This document shows positions 7,881 to 16,058 of a DNA stretch of 64,000 nt, piece after piece. Under the pieces are notes generated by a model, which ran no database searches, was not told the DNA's origin, and worked only from the letters and a program-made list of their open reading frames with translations. Position numbers and translations under genes: made by a program. Within the stretch, counting starts at the first letter, position 1, and every line of letters begins with the position of its first letter. Origin of the DNA: Sediminibacterium sp. (lineage in GTDB: Bacteria > Bacteroidota > Bacteroidia > Chitinophagales > Chitinophagaceae). The stretch covers positions 248,001 to 312,000 of the forward strand of contig NZ_JAUYTR010000023.1 in the NCBI RefSeq assembly GCF_030695065.1. The letters run 5' to 3'.

Positions 7881-10800
7881 ATGAAAAAATGGATCCTTGC
7901 CTTTCTATTATTGCATGTGAGTTTAATTTGCATGGCACAAAAGGAAGGATATGCATTTTTAAAAATTGGAAAAGAAGATGGCCTGGGATTAGCCTCTAAT
8001 GTCACTTATACTGTTTACCAAGACAAGCTGGGTTTTATGTGGGTGGGCACCGCAAACGGACTTCAGCGCTTTGACGGAAATAGATTTATTAATTATGGTA
8101 CTAGTAAGCCTAGTAAAGATGATTTACCTATTGCAGATTTAAATCAAATTATTCCAGTTGGAAAACAGGAGCTATTACTCAATTTTGCATCACAAGGGAA
8201 AATAGGTCTATTTAATCATGCTTCATTAATTTATCAAACTATTCCCATACAATCATCCACACCAATACCTTCAAAAAGTGGAATGCGTTTGCAGCAAGAC
8301 AGTAAACAAAATACTTTTTTGAATATCCATGGTGTAGGATTATTCAGGTATAGCCATAGTAAAAAAGCATTTCTTCCAGAGCATGAAATGGTACTACCAG
8401 CAGGATGGGTTGCCAATCAGGCTTTTGCAGAGAATACAAAAACTGATCAAATTTGGTTTGCCTGCCTAAATAAAGGATTAGCAGTTTATGATAGAAAACA
8501 CAAAAAAGTGTACACTACAGAAAACAACCCACTTCAAATACCATTACTCAATAAAAAAAATCAATGGAAAAACTTAACTGAAATATATATAGACCAACAA
8601 CAAAGGTTTTGGATTTTTAGCTGGCCCAATAGACATATAAGACAAGTTTATGATTATACGGGTAAAGAGCTTGCAGATACAGCAGGCTTAAATGTGAATC
8701 CACAATATGAAGAGTTAAGGTATTTTTTTGAAAGTAAAACAGGGAGCCTATGGATGTATGGGAGCAATGCTTTATACAGCTATAATCAAAGGTTGAACAA
8801 ATTTAACTTATATAAAAGTGAATTTGGAAGTAGCATTGGTATTCAGTATGAGCATATTTATCATATGACCGAAGACAGAGATGGTAATATTTGGATTGCC
8901 AGCGACAATGGATTGTACATGTCTAGTGATCAAAATAGCAGTGGCAACGTTGTCAACTTTATTTTTAGCGAAACAAAAGGGGGAATAGAAATAACAGACA
9001 TTTTAGAATTAAAAAATGGTGGATTCTGGTTGAGTACATGGGGTACAGGAATACTTACTTTATCTAATAATTTAGCCAGCTACAATAATGAATTACTCAA
9101 TAATATGCCCAAGCATATTAAAGGTGAGTCCAAAATTCAATACCAACAAATCTGGAGTTTATATCAGCACAGTAATGGTAAAATTTGGTTGGGTTGTCAA
9201 GGAGGCAAGTATATGGTGTACGACACCTTACTTAAACAAATGCAATATCGAGAAGCAAAAGAAGTTGCTAGATCTACTATTCGATTTATAACAGAAGACC
9301 CCAAAGGAAATATTTGGATGAGTACACAGCGGGGTGATATTATTAAATACAATGGAAAAGGTTTTGATGTAGTTCAGAAAATAGGTACCATCGTTAGAAA
9401 AATTTTCTTTGATTCAGAAGGGCTTTTATGGGTAACATCATTAAATCAAGGATTGTATTGTTTTACTGGGGATGGAAAAACATTAGTGCATCACTACACT
9501 GTTTCGGATAAAAGCAATCCGCTTTTTCAAAAAGGAGGAGACGATATAGATCAATTAAATGATAGTACATTGGTGTTTGCTGCTGGCGCACTCAATTTTA
9601 TTAATAAGAAAACGAAAAAAGTAACTTGGCTAACAACAGAAGATGGGTTACCAGCCAATTCGGTATTACGCATCAGGAAAGACCATAAAGGAAACTGCTG
9701 GATGATTACAAGAAATGGACTTTGCAGATATAATCCAGTAAATGGTGTTATTACTCCCTATGAAAAAAAGGATGGAGTTGTAATAGCTAACTTAACCACT
9801 GAAGCAGATTATATTACCAGCGATCAATTTGTTCTATTTGCTGGATCTAATGGCTTATTGTATTTTTCTACAACTGCTTTTACTAATAATACAATACCTC
9901 CTGATGTAGCTTTTACCGATTTTAAACTCTCCAATACTTATATACCAGTAGATTCTTTGCAATTATTACCTAAAGTATTGTTGAATTCGCATCAAAACAG
10001 TTTTTCAATAAGTTTTTCTGCACTCAGCTTTATCCTAAGAGATAAGCTTACTTACTATTATAAAATGGTAGGGATAGACCAGGATTGGATTAAAGCGGAT
10101 AGAAATAATACTGTTAACTACTCTTATTTAAGGCCTGGCAATTATACTTTTCAAATTTATTGCGAAGACAATGATGGCAATAGGTCTAACAATATTAGTA
10201 GCATGCAAATCTATATTAGACCACCATTTTGGAGAACAGGGTGGTTTATTAGTCTATTATTAACCATAGTAGCTTTAATAGCTTATACCATGCATCGATT
10301 AAGGTTAAATAAATTAATAGAAGTAGAAAATATTAGAACAAGGGTAGCAAGAGATTTGCACGACGATATGGGAAGTACACTTAGCACCATTAATATTTTA
10401 AGTTCAATGGCTAAAGCAAGACTTGCCGATAATATTAAAACAGGGGAATACTTGAATAAAATTTCTGACAATAGTCAAAGAATGATGGAAGCAATGGATG
10501 ATATTGTTTGGAGCATCAAACCGGCTAACGACAGTATGCAAAAAATTGTGGCAAGAATGCGAGAGTTTGCCACCAATGTGTGTGAAGCAAAAGATATTGA
10601 ACTCCAATTCTTATGTGCCGATATGGTTAATGAAGTGAAATTGAATATGGAAGCACGCAGAGATTTCTTTCTAATTTTTAAAGAAGCCGTTAATAATGCA
10701 GCTAAATATTCAAAATCTTCAAGTATCATAATTGAACTTTCGGTTATTGGTAAAAAATTAATCTTATCTATCATAGACAATGGGTTAGGTTTTGATACAA

Positions 10801-10928
10801 AAACCACAGATAATGGAAATGGATTGGGTAATATGAAGAAGCGTACAGATGCTTTGAATGGTATTTTAATAATCAATTCTGAATTAAATAAAGGAACCAA
10901 TATTCAATTACAAATACCAGTTCAATAA
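7881..10928 (+). CDS. Reg_prop sensor histidine kinase (periplasmic propeller, HisKA_3 type)
   Basis: A 1015-residue membrane kinase. Order: signal peptide (MKKWILAFLLLHVSLICMA); two-component-regulator propeller repeats over roughly residues 25-640 (GFMWVGTANGLQRFDG, GNIWIASDNGLYMS and others); a Y_Y_Y domain at about 690-755; one membrane helix at about 765-785; dimerisation/phosphoacceptor motif RVARDLHDDMGSTLS; and an ATPase domain with EAVNNAAKYSKSS, DNGLGFD and GNGLGNMKKR. Unlike SusR-type hybrids it has no receiver or AraC domain, so it needs a separate partner, most likely the NarL-type regulator at 12111. Start chosen at MKKW (7881). A possible -7 box 7 nt upstream would make the message leaderless. 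Confidence 0.9.
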   Translation: MKKWILAFLLLHVSLICMAQKEGYAFLKIGKEDGLGLASNVTYTVYQDKLGFMWVGTANGLQRFDGNRFINYGTSKPSKDDLPIADLNQIIPVGKQELLLNFASQGKIGLFNHASLIYQTIPIQSSTPIPSKSGMRLQQDSKQNTFLNIHGVGLFRYSHSKKAFLPEHEMVLPAGWVANQAFAENTKTDQIWFACLNKGLAVYDRKHKKVYTTENNPLQIPLLNKKNQWKNLTEIYIDQQQRFWIFSWPNRHIRQVYDYTGKELADTAGLNVNPQYEELRYFFESKTGSLWMYGSNALYSYNQRLNKFNLYKSEFGSSIGIQYEHIYHMTEDRDGNIWIASDNGLYMSSDQNSSGNVVNFIFSETKGGIEITDILELKNGGFWLSTWGTGILTLSNNLASYNNELLNNMPKHIKGESKIQYQQIWSLYQHSNGKIWLGCQGGKYMVYDTLLKQMQYREAKEVARSTIRFITEDPKGNIWMSTQRGDIIKYNGKGFDVVQKIGTIVRKIFFDSEGLLWVTSLNQGLYCFTGDGKTLVHHYTVSDKSNPLFQKGGDDIDQLNDSTLVFAAGALNFINKKTKKVTWLTTEDGLPANSVLRIRKDHKGNCWMITRNGLCRYNPVNGVITPYEKKDGVVIANLTTEADYITSDQFVLFAGSNGLLYFSTTAFTNNTIPPDVAFTDFKLSNTYIPVDSLQLLPKVLLNSHQNSFSISFSALSFILRDKLTYYYKMVGIDQDWIKADRNNTVNYSYLRPGNYTFQIYCEDNDGNRSNNISSMQIYIRPPFWRTGWFISLLLTIVALIAYTMHRLRLNKLIEVENIRTRVARDLHDDMGSTLSTINILSSMAKARLADNIKTGEYLNKISDNSQRMMEAMDDIVWSIKPANDSMQKIVARMREFATNVCEAKDIELQFLCADMVNEVKLNMEARRDFFLIFKEAVNNAAKYSKSSSIIIELSVIGKKLILSIIDNGLGFDTKTTDNGNGLGNMKKRTDALNGILIINSELNKGTNIQLQIPVQ

Positions 10929-10934
10929 AAAACA

Positions 10935-12041
10935 ATGAATAGAGCACTTAGCCAAAAATTCAGATTTTTTACTTTCATTAGTATTTGTTTGCTGTCTTAC
11001 GTGCACGGGTACAATTTAAAGGAAACTTATTTAGCTCCTTATAGTACCGTAGAAGAGTCCCTGAGTTTTACTAGTTTTTTTGAATACTTATTTGCCAATG
11101 GACTCCTTAGGTTTAGGATACCGCTCTTGTTCATTATTTCCGGATATTTATTTGCTTTATTTGATTCAAGGTCCTATTTAGAAAGTATCAAAAAAAGAGT
11201 TAAGACTTTAATGATCCCTTATTTATTATGGAGCGCAATAGCATTGTTGTTTACTTATGCACTACAACAATTTAAGGGTAGTGCAGCAATTGTAGCTCAA
11301 ACAGGAATAGATCAAATGGGCGATAATAGGCCGTATAGTGAAATAGGTTGGAATGGCGTTTTCTTTAGGTGGATTTTTACACCCATTGCCTTTCAGCTTT
11401 GGTTTATTATGGCATTGTTTATATACAATCTTATTTATCCATTTATTAGATGGGTCTTACAAAAAGTTCCAATTATTTGGTTGAGTTTTACTTTTCTTAT
11501 CTGGTTCTTTCCCATTCAGTTTTTCATATTTGATGGCCAAGGGTTATTCTTTTTTAGTGTTGGGGTATTGGCACAAAAAAGGGGAATTTTTTTAGAGAAA
11601 AGGCCCGAATGGTTAAGCACTGGAATATTTTTAATTCTATTTATAGGTATAAGTGTAATAAAAACTTTTATGGCATTCGAGCTAGAGCCCAATGTCATTA
11701 AAACACAATTAACACTCACCATTTTACATAGAATAGCCATTCTTTGTGGTATGGTTGCTATATGGTATGGAATAGATCCAATTATAAAATATACCATCAA
11801 CCAAAAATGGTTTCTCCAAATTAGCAAACACTCTTTTTTCATATTTGCCTTACATGTACCCATGCTTCCTTATTTAATGACTTACGCATTAAATATTACG
11901 TCCAATTTTTGGCTAAACAGAATAACCTGTTATTTATTGATTCCATTGTTAGTAATAGCAATTAGTATTGCAGTTGGTGAATTAATCAGAAAATCGGTTC
12001 CAAAAATCTATTCGGTTTTAACAGGCGGAAGGGGGTACTAA
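10935..12041 (+). CDS. Acyltransferase 3 family membrane protein
   Basis: A 368-residue protein with about ten hydrophobic helices. Family marks: an N-terminal His in SYVHGYN (about residue 24), RFRIPLLFIISGYLFA (about 58-73), and a conserved end with SFFIFALHVPML (about 305-316). Members O-acylate sugars or other envelope components from the cytoplasmic side. The gene starts 6 nt after the kinase stop, so it is translated from the same message, and it lies between sensor and regulator. That placement suggests that envelope acylation is tied to the signal. Confidence 0.82.
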   Translation: MNRALSQKFRFFTFISICLLSYVHGYNLKETYLAPYSTVEESLSFTSFFEYLFANGLLRFRIPLLFIISGYLFALFDSRSYLESIKKRVKTLMIPYLLWSAIALLFTYALQQFKGSAAIVAQTGIDQMGDNRPYSEIGWNGVFFRWIFTPIAFQLWFIMALFIYNLIYPFIRWVLQKVPIIWLSFTFLIWFFPIQFFIFDGQGLFFFSVGVLAQKRGIFLEKRPEWLSTGIFLILFIGISVIKTFMAFELEPNVIKTQLTLTILHRIAILCGMVAIWYGIDPIIKYTINQKWFLQISKHSFFIFALHVPMLPYLMTYALNITSNFWLNRITCYLLIPLLVIAISIAVGELIRKSVPKIYSVLTGGRGY

Positions 12042-12047
12042 AATAAA

Positions 12048-12093
12048 TACATATTTATGTGATTGTATAAACCCATTTCAATTTGTAGTTTTA
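12048..12093 (+). promoter_or_regulatory. Promoter of the NarL-type regulator: operator plus -7 box
   Basis: TACAT-ATTT-ATGTGA (core 12048-12061, one mismatch to CACAT-N4-ATGTG) with a TAGTTTTA box at 12086-12093. From operator centre to the last base of the box is 38.5 nt, as at three minus-strand promoters nearby. The operator centre is 56.5 nt before the ATG at 12111, which supports that start and suggests autoregulation. Confidence 0.55.
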
Positions 12094-12110
12094 ACATACA
12101 ATTCAACTTA

Positions 12111-12743
12111 ATGATTAAAGTACTCATATACGAAGACAATCCTCAATTAAGAGAAGGTTTAACCATGCTTATTGATGGAAGCGATGGATTCAGGGTTGTT
12201 GCTGCATACAAAAATTGTAACAATGCAATAGATGAAGTAGCTGCATTTAATCCAGATGTCATTTTAATGGATATAGACATGCCTGGTATAAATGGAATTG
12301 AGGGATTGAAAAATATTAGGACAAAAAATACTGAAGTAAAAATATTAATGCTCACCGTATTTGACGACAATAAAAATGTATTTGAGTCAATTAAAAATGG
12401 TGCAAATGGATATATTTTAAAAAAGACTGCACCAGCACGTTTACTAGAATATATTACAGAAGCTGCAAGCGGAGGCGCACCTATGAGTGCCAATATAGCA
12501 ACACAAGTTTTGAAAATGTTTTCTGCTATGAACAATCAAAAAGGAGAAGACTATAATTTAAGTGAAAGAGAAAAACAAGTACTTCAGTTTTTAGTGAATG
12601 GATACAGTTATAAAATGATTGCAGCCGAAATGATTATTGCTATTGACACAGTTAGAAGTCATATTAAAAAGATTTATGAGAAATTACATGTGAACAGTAA
12701 AAGTGAAGCAGTAGCTAAGGCATTTAAAGATAAAATTGTTTAA
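12111..12743 (+). CDS. NarL/FixJ-type response regulator
   Basis: A 210-residue regulator. The receiver domain covers residues 1-120, with acidic pair E8/D9, phosphoacceptor D54 in VILMDIDMPG, and Lys in YILKKTAPA. A LuxR-type helix-turn-helix follows at about 148-205 (LSEREKQVLQFLVNGYS, DTVRSHIKKIYEKL). It is the natural partner of the HisKA_3 kinase two genes upstream, since HisKA_3 kinases pair with NarL-type regulators. Start set at MIKVLIYEDN (12111); the upstream frame from 12063 gives no sensible N-terminus. Its own promoter carries a CACAT-like operator, so it is the best candidate for the protein that binds these sites. Confidence 0.92.
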   Translation: MIKVLIYEDNPQLREGLTMLIDGSDGFRVVAAYKNCNNAIDEVAAFNPDVILMDIDMPGINGIEGLKNIRTKNTEVKILMLTVFDDNKNVFESIKNGANGYILKKTAPARLLEYITEAASGGAPMSANIATQVLKMFSAMNNQKGEDYNLSEREKQVLQFLVNGYSYKMIAAEMIIAIDTVRSHIKKIYEKLHVNSKSEAVAKAFKDKIV

Positions 12744-12751
12744 ATTGTGGG

Positions 12752-13528
12752 ATGGATTTAGGCCTACAAAAACAATTATTTATAGTTGGAGGAGCTACCT
12801 CAGGATTTGGAAAAGCCATTACCCTAGCTTTAGTAAACGAAGGTGCATTGGTGATAGCAATTGCAAGAGGAATAGATAAACTAGCCGAGCTGCAATTAAC
12901 AGCACCCAATCAAATAAATATATTAGCAGGCGACTTAGCCGAAGAAGAAACTCTTTCAAGATTATTAGAACTAATTAATGACCAACCCATACACGGTATG
13001 GTTGTTAATGCAGGAGGCCCACCTGCAAAAATGGTATTAGAAACCACCTTAGAAGATTGGGATAAAGCTTATCATACAATTTTAAGATGGAAAGTGGCGC
13101 TTACACAAGCAATTGTTCCTAAAATGGTGAATGCAGGCTATGGCAGAATTGTTTATATAGAAAGTGTTTCAGTAAAACAGCCAGTTGAAAATTTGGTATT
13201 AAGTACCGCTTTAAGACTAGCTGTAGTGGGAATGGTTAAAACCCTTTCTCAAGAAATAGCTTCAACCGGTGTTACATTAAATATATTAGGACCAGGCTCA
13301 CATAATACCCCTGCAATCAATAGACTTTATACCAAGAAAGCAGAGCAAACTGGACTACCGTTTGATCAAGTGAAAGAAATTGGAATCCAGCAAATACCAG
13401 TAGGTAAACTTGGAGAAGCAGCCGATTTTGCTGGATTGGCCATTTGGTTATTGAGTTCACAAAGTAAATTTATTACAGGTCAAACCATCACAATAGATGG
13501 AGGAGCAGTAAAAGGAATCATGGGTTAA
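12752..13528 (+). CDS. SDR-family protein lacking the YxxxK catalytic pair
   Basis: A 258-residue Rossmann protein of the short-chain dehydrogenase/reductase family. The NAD(P) motif GGATSGFGKA (about residues 13-22), the NAGG motif and the catalytic-type Ser (YIESVSV) are present. Where YxxxK is expected the sequence reads NLVLSTALRLAV, so Tyr and Lys are replaced by Leu and Leu/Arg. A group of SDRs with LSxxxR at this place is known to me, so this may be a stable variant rather than decay. It follows the regulator by 8 nt and is probably in the same transcript. It overlaps the convergent lipoprotein stop by 4 nt. Confidence 0.82.
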   Translation: MDLGLQKQLFIVGGATSGFGKAITLALVNEGALVIAIARGIDKLAELQLTAPNQINILAGDLAEEETLSRLLELINDQPIHGMVVNAGGPPAKMVLETTLEDWDKAYHTILRWKVALTQAIVPKMVNAGYGRIVYIESVSVKQPVENLVLSTALRLAVVGMVKTLSQEIASTGVTLNILGPGSHNTPAINRLYTKKAEQTGLPFDQVKEIGIQQIPVGKLGEAADFAGLAIWLLSSQSKFITGQTITIDGGAVKGIMG

Positions 13529-14334
13529 CCGCCCAGTTCTTGTTGCATTAACAAAGCGGTTGCTGCATTAGCCAATAAAAACTTTTCATCTGGTAAAATA
13601 TCTTTAGCAAAATAAACGGTGCCTCTATCTAGTAGTGAAACAGCTGCCAATGGTTGTCCTTCTTTGGTTAAGAATGCAAATCCATTTGCCCCAAAAGGCA
13701 TATTCATAATTTTACCTTTATTGTTTTCTACACTACTAATAGGCACTATTTGGTAATAGTGATTCTTACTTTTAGCTAAGTAACCAATATAATTTTTAGC
13801 AGGCTGCTGAGAGGTATAGTTATCATGAACCAATTGCCATGGACTTTCTTCCTTATTCATATATAATTGAACATAGAACATAGAAGTAGAGGGCTTTTTT
13901 GCTTGTTGAAAAATGTCTAATGCAATATTCAAAAGACTATTTTCATTTTTGCCAATTTGAAATTCGCGTGCGTTAAAATTAGCAACAGCAAAAACATCTG
14001 ATTGATTAGATGTTCCATCAGATAAACCAAATCTCAGTGTTTGCTTTTTATCAATATAACCTACAGAAATAATATTTGCATACTCAGGGGTGCCAGGCAT
14101 TCCCGTTCCTATTCCATATTTTGAATTTCCACCTCTTGTCCAAGAGCGTTTTACATAACTAGTAGCATAATCGCCAAAACTTATTTTTTCTTTTATAAAA
14201 GCAATTCCCCTTCCTTTTACAGGAAAAGTTTCTTTGTCATTCCAAGCATCACCTTGTAAAGAAAGCTTTACAGAGGAACAGCTACTTAATAAGACAATAA
14301 TTATAGATGCAAAAAGTATAAGGGATTTATTCAT
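13525..14334 (-). CDS. Hypothetical lipoprotein, 269 aa
   Basis: An exported protein with a clear lipobox (IIIVLLSSCSS, Cys at about residue 19). The remainder is a beta-rich domain of no family I know; it mentions no enzyme motif. Start at MNKSLILF (14334) gives a proper leader and a 4-nt gap to the preceding gene, whereas the ATG at 14352 would overlap it. It is likely transcribed with the lipoprotein gene at 14339-15127 and thereby under the same CACAT operator. Confidence 0.65.
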   Translation of the reverse strand: MNKSLILFASIIIVLLSSCSSVKLSLQGDAWNDKETFPVKGRGIAFIKEKISFGDYATSYVKRSWTRGGNSKYGIGTGMPGTPEYANIISVGYIDKKQTLRFGLSDGTSNQSDVFAVANFNAREFQIGKNENSLLNIALDIFQQAKKPSTSMFYVQLYMNKEESPWQLVHDNYTSQQPAKNYIGYLAKSKNHYYQIVPISSVENNKGKIMNMPFGANGFAFLTKEGQPLAAVSLLDRGTVYFAKDILPDEKFLLANAATALLMQQELGG

Positions 14335-14338
14335 TTTT

Positions 14339-15127
14339 TTAATAATATTCATAAGTAAAAGTTAGTTCTACGTTGCTACCTATTAAACGCTTCTTTCTCT
14401 CTGTAACATATCCATCTGCATCATATTTATACGTATAATTGGCTTCATATGTTACACTATTGTTTGTAGCATAAGAAACCACTTTTCCTGGGTTATTTTT
14501 CATCATAACTATACCAGGAATAAAAGTACTTGAATAGGTATAGCCTTCTGCATTATTTTTATTATCATAAGATAAAAACACAGTATGGTCTACCAAAACA
14601 AACTGTGGACCAGTTTGATACCTGCAATAGGTTTTTTCATCAATTAGATTACCCAAAGCGTCATACACATAATCAATTCTTAATGCATTGGGAGCATCGT
14701 AAGCATTCGGCTTCATTAACTCTAAAATGGAGACAAGTTTATTTTGCTCATTAATGGTTGGAATAATTGTACTAATCCATCTACCTGTTATAGCAGTTGA
14801 TCTAATTGAATCGAGTCTATTTAAAGTATAATAATACTCCTGCGTACCAGTTAATGATTGTTGCTTAACAAGCTTTCCAGATTCGTAGGTTAGCGATGTT
14901 TCTAATTTAGAGACTGTTCTATCTACCACGTTATTAATGTATTGAATGGTATAATTAGTGAGGTCTTTGTTGTTATTATAAGTAAACAATTGAAACTCTA
15001 ATGGATCTGTAGAAATCTTTTTGAGTAATTTTTTGGATAAGTCTGGATTGGGAATAGGATTAGGCACTGGATCTTTCTTACAGGATATTAAGAAAACCAT
15101 TGAAAGAAATAGAAAGAGATTTTTCAT
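14339..15127 (-). CDS. Lipoprotein with YD-like repeats, tandem paralogue A
   Basis: A 262-residue lipoprotein: MKNLFLFLSMVFLISCKK leader with lipobox Cys at about 16, a short Pro/Asn linker (PVPNPIPNP), then short repeated strands of the YD/RHS kind (FTYNNNKDLTNYT, IDYVYDALGNLID, YTYKYDADGYVTE). It ends in EYY. The next gene upstream (15202-15993) has the same layout and many identical positions, so the two are a tandem duplication. Start at 15127 fits the leader. It has its own promoter with operator at 15182-15195. Confidence 0.7.
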   Translation of the reverse strand: MKNLFLFLSMVFLISCKKDPVPNPIPNPDLSKKLLKKISTDPLEFQLFTYNNNKDLTNYTIQYINNVVDRTVSKLETSLTYESGKLVKQQSLTGTQEYYYTLNRLDSIRSTAITGRWISTIIPTINEQNKLVSILELMKPNAYDAPNALRIDYVYDALGNLIDEKTYCRYQTGPQFVLVDHTVFLSYDNKNNAEGYTYSSTFIPGIVMMKNNPGKVVSYATNNSVTYEANYTYKYDADGYVTERKKRLIGSNVELTFTYEYY

Positions 15128-15149
15128 GAATAGTGATATTAAACTTGAG

Positions 15150-15195
15150 CAAAGAAAAAACACTCATGTGATTGAAACAATCACATGAGTATGTG
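15150..15195 (-). promoter_or_regulatory. Promoter of lipoprotein A: operator plus -7-like box
   Basis: TCACAT-GAGT-ATGTGA (core 15182-15195) and TTTCTTTG read on the minus strand from 15157 to 15150. Centre-to-box spacing is 38.5 nt. The left half-site lies inside the downstream arm of the terminator hairpin of the previous gene, so terminator and operator overlap. Confidence 0.65.
15155..15190 (-). terminator. Intrinsic terminator after lipoprotein B
   Basis: A perfect 13-bp inverted repeat (15162-15174 and 15178-15190) around a 3-nt loop, followed on the minus strand by six T. It separates the two paralogous lipoprotein genes. Confidence 0.85.
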
Positions 15196-15201
15196 AGTTT
15201 T

Positions 15202-15993
15202 TTAATAGTACTCGTAAAATGCTACTTCAGCATTAGGAGACCCTACTGTTGTTGAAGTCTTTTTTATTATGTTTCCAGCTGTATCAAACTGATATACAAA
15301 AGAGATATCTTCAGACAAATCATTGCTGTGATCGTATACCTGCATTCTTCCCGGATTATTTTTCATGAAAACCATTCCAGGAATATAACTTTCAGTATAA
15401 CTAAACTGATCAGGGTTTCGCTTGCTATCGTAACCAGAAAAAACGGTTCTTTCTTGCAAAACAAAATCACTATTATTAGTCATTTTTAAGGCAAAACTCG
15501 ACCCAATTAAGTTTCCTGCGGCATCATAAGTGAAAACTCTTTGGGCTGCAACTGGCAGAAGAGGCAATAATCCTGGAAGCCTAGTTGTAATAGACAATAA
15601 TTGGTTCTGAGCATTTATCTGAGGAAAATCAACGCTAACTAACCTACTAGTCAAAGTATATTTTCTAATAGAATCTAATTTGTCCCCAGTATAATGATAG
15701 GTCATATACCCATCAGCATATTGCACTTTATTCAACTTATTGCTTTCATAAGTTAAAACAGCTTCTTCAGTAATAATCCCGTTGTTAATAGGATCATCTA
15801 CATATTGATTGGTTAGCTTTACGAGTTGCTTACTTTCATTGTAAGTAAACAATTGAAAATCATTAGGGCTTGTGTAGATTTTTTTTAAGAGTTTGGTTTC
15901 CACAACAGGGCCTGGTACTGGATTATCCGATTTTTTACACGAAAAAAGCAGCAAGGATAGTATAGCCGCAAAAAAAACATTCATTGGTTTCAT
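15202..15993 (-). CDS. Lipoprotein with YD-like repeats, tandem paralogue B
   Basis: A 263-residue lipoprotein resembling the following gene throughout: lipobox LLLFSCKK, a short Pro-rich linker, LLKKIYTSPNDFQLFTYN near the mature start, then YD-like strands (VFTYDAAGNLIGS, FVYQFDTAGNIIK) and a final EYY. Start set at MKPMNVFF (15993); 15984 is an alternative. Small lipoproteins of this kind in Bacteroidota are common, and none has a known function. The gene has its own operator/-7 promoter. Confidence 0.7.
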   Translation of the reverse strand: MKPMNVFFAAILSLLLFSCKKSDNPVPGPVVETKLLKKIYTSPNDFQLFTYNESKQLVKLTNQYVDDPINNGIITEEAVLTYESNKLNKVQYADGYMTYHYTGDKLDSIRKYTLTSRLVSVDFPQINAQNQLLSITTRLPGLLPLLPVAAQRVFTYDAAGNLIGSSFALKMTNNSDFVLQERTVFSGYDSKRNPDQFSYTESYIPGMVFMKNNPGRMQVYDHSNDLSEDISFVYQFDTAGNIIKKTSTTVGSPNAEVAFYEYY

Positions 15994-16012
15994 TGGAATT
16001 AATTTAGGATTG

Positions 16013-16058
16013 CAAAGAACCCCTTTAAGCCAACTCGAACCAATCACATATTAATGTG
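16013..16058 (-). promoter_or_regulatory. Promoter of lipoprotein B: operator plus -7-like box
   Basis: TCACAT-ATTA-ATGTGA (core 16045-16058, a perfect 6+6 inverted repeat) and GTTCTTTG read on the minus strand from 16020 to 16013. Spacing from operator centre to the last G is 38.5 nt. The operator overlaps the stop codon of the aldehyde dehydrogenase gene (16051-16053). Confidence 0.65.

Noticed and set aside
7709..8005. Longer form of the GIN-domain protein starting at 8005
   Set aside because: The extra 99 residues lack a leader and run through the divergent promoter and the sensor kinase start; the signal peptide fixes the start at 7708.
6412..16058. CACAT-N4-ATGTG sites as CRP/FNR-type operators
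   Set aside because: CRP sites read TGTGA-N6-TCACA; here the half-sites are in the opposite order, and no CRP-family gene is in the window.
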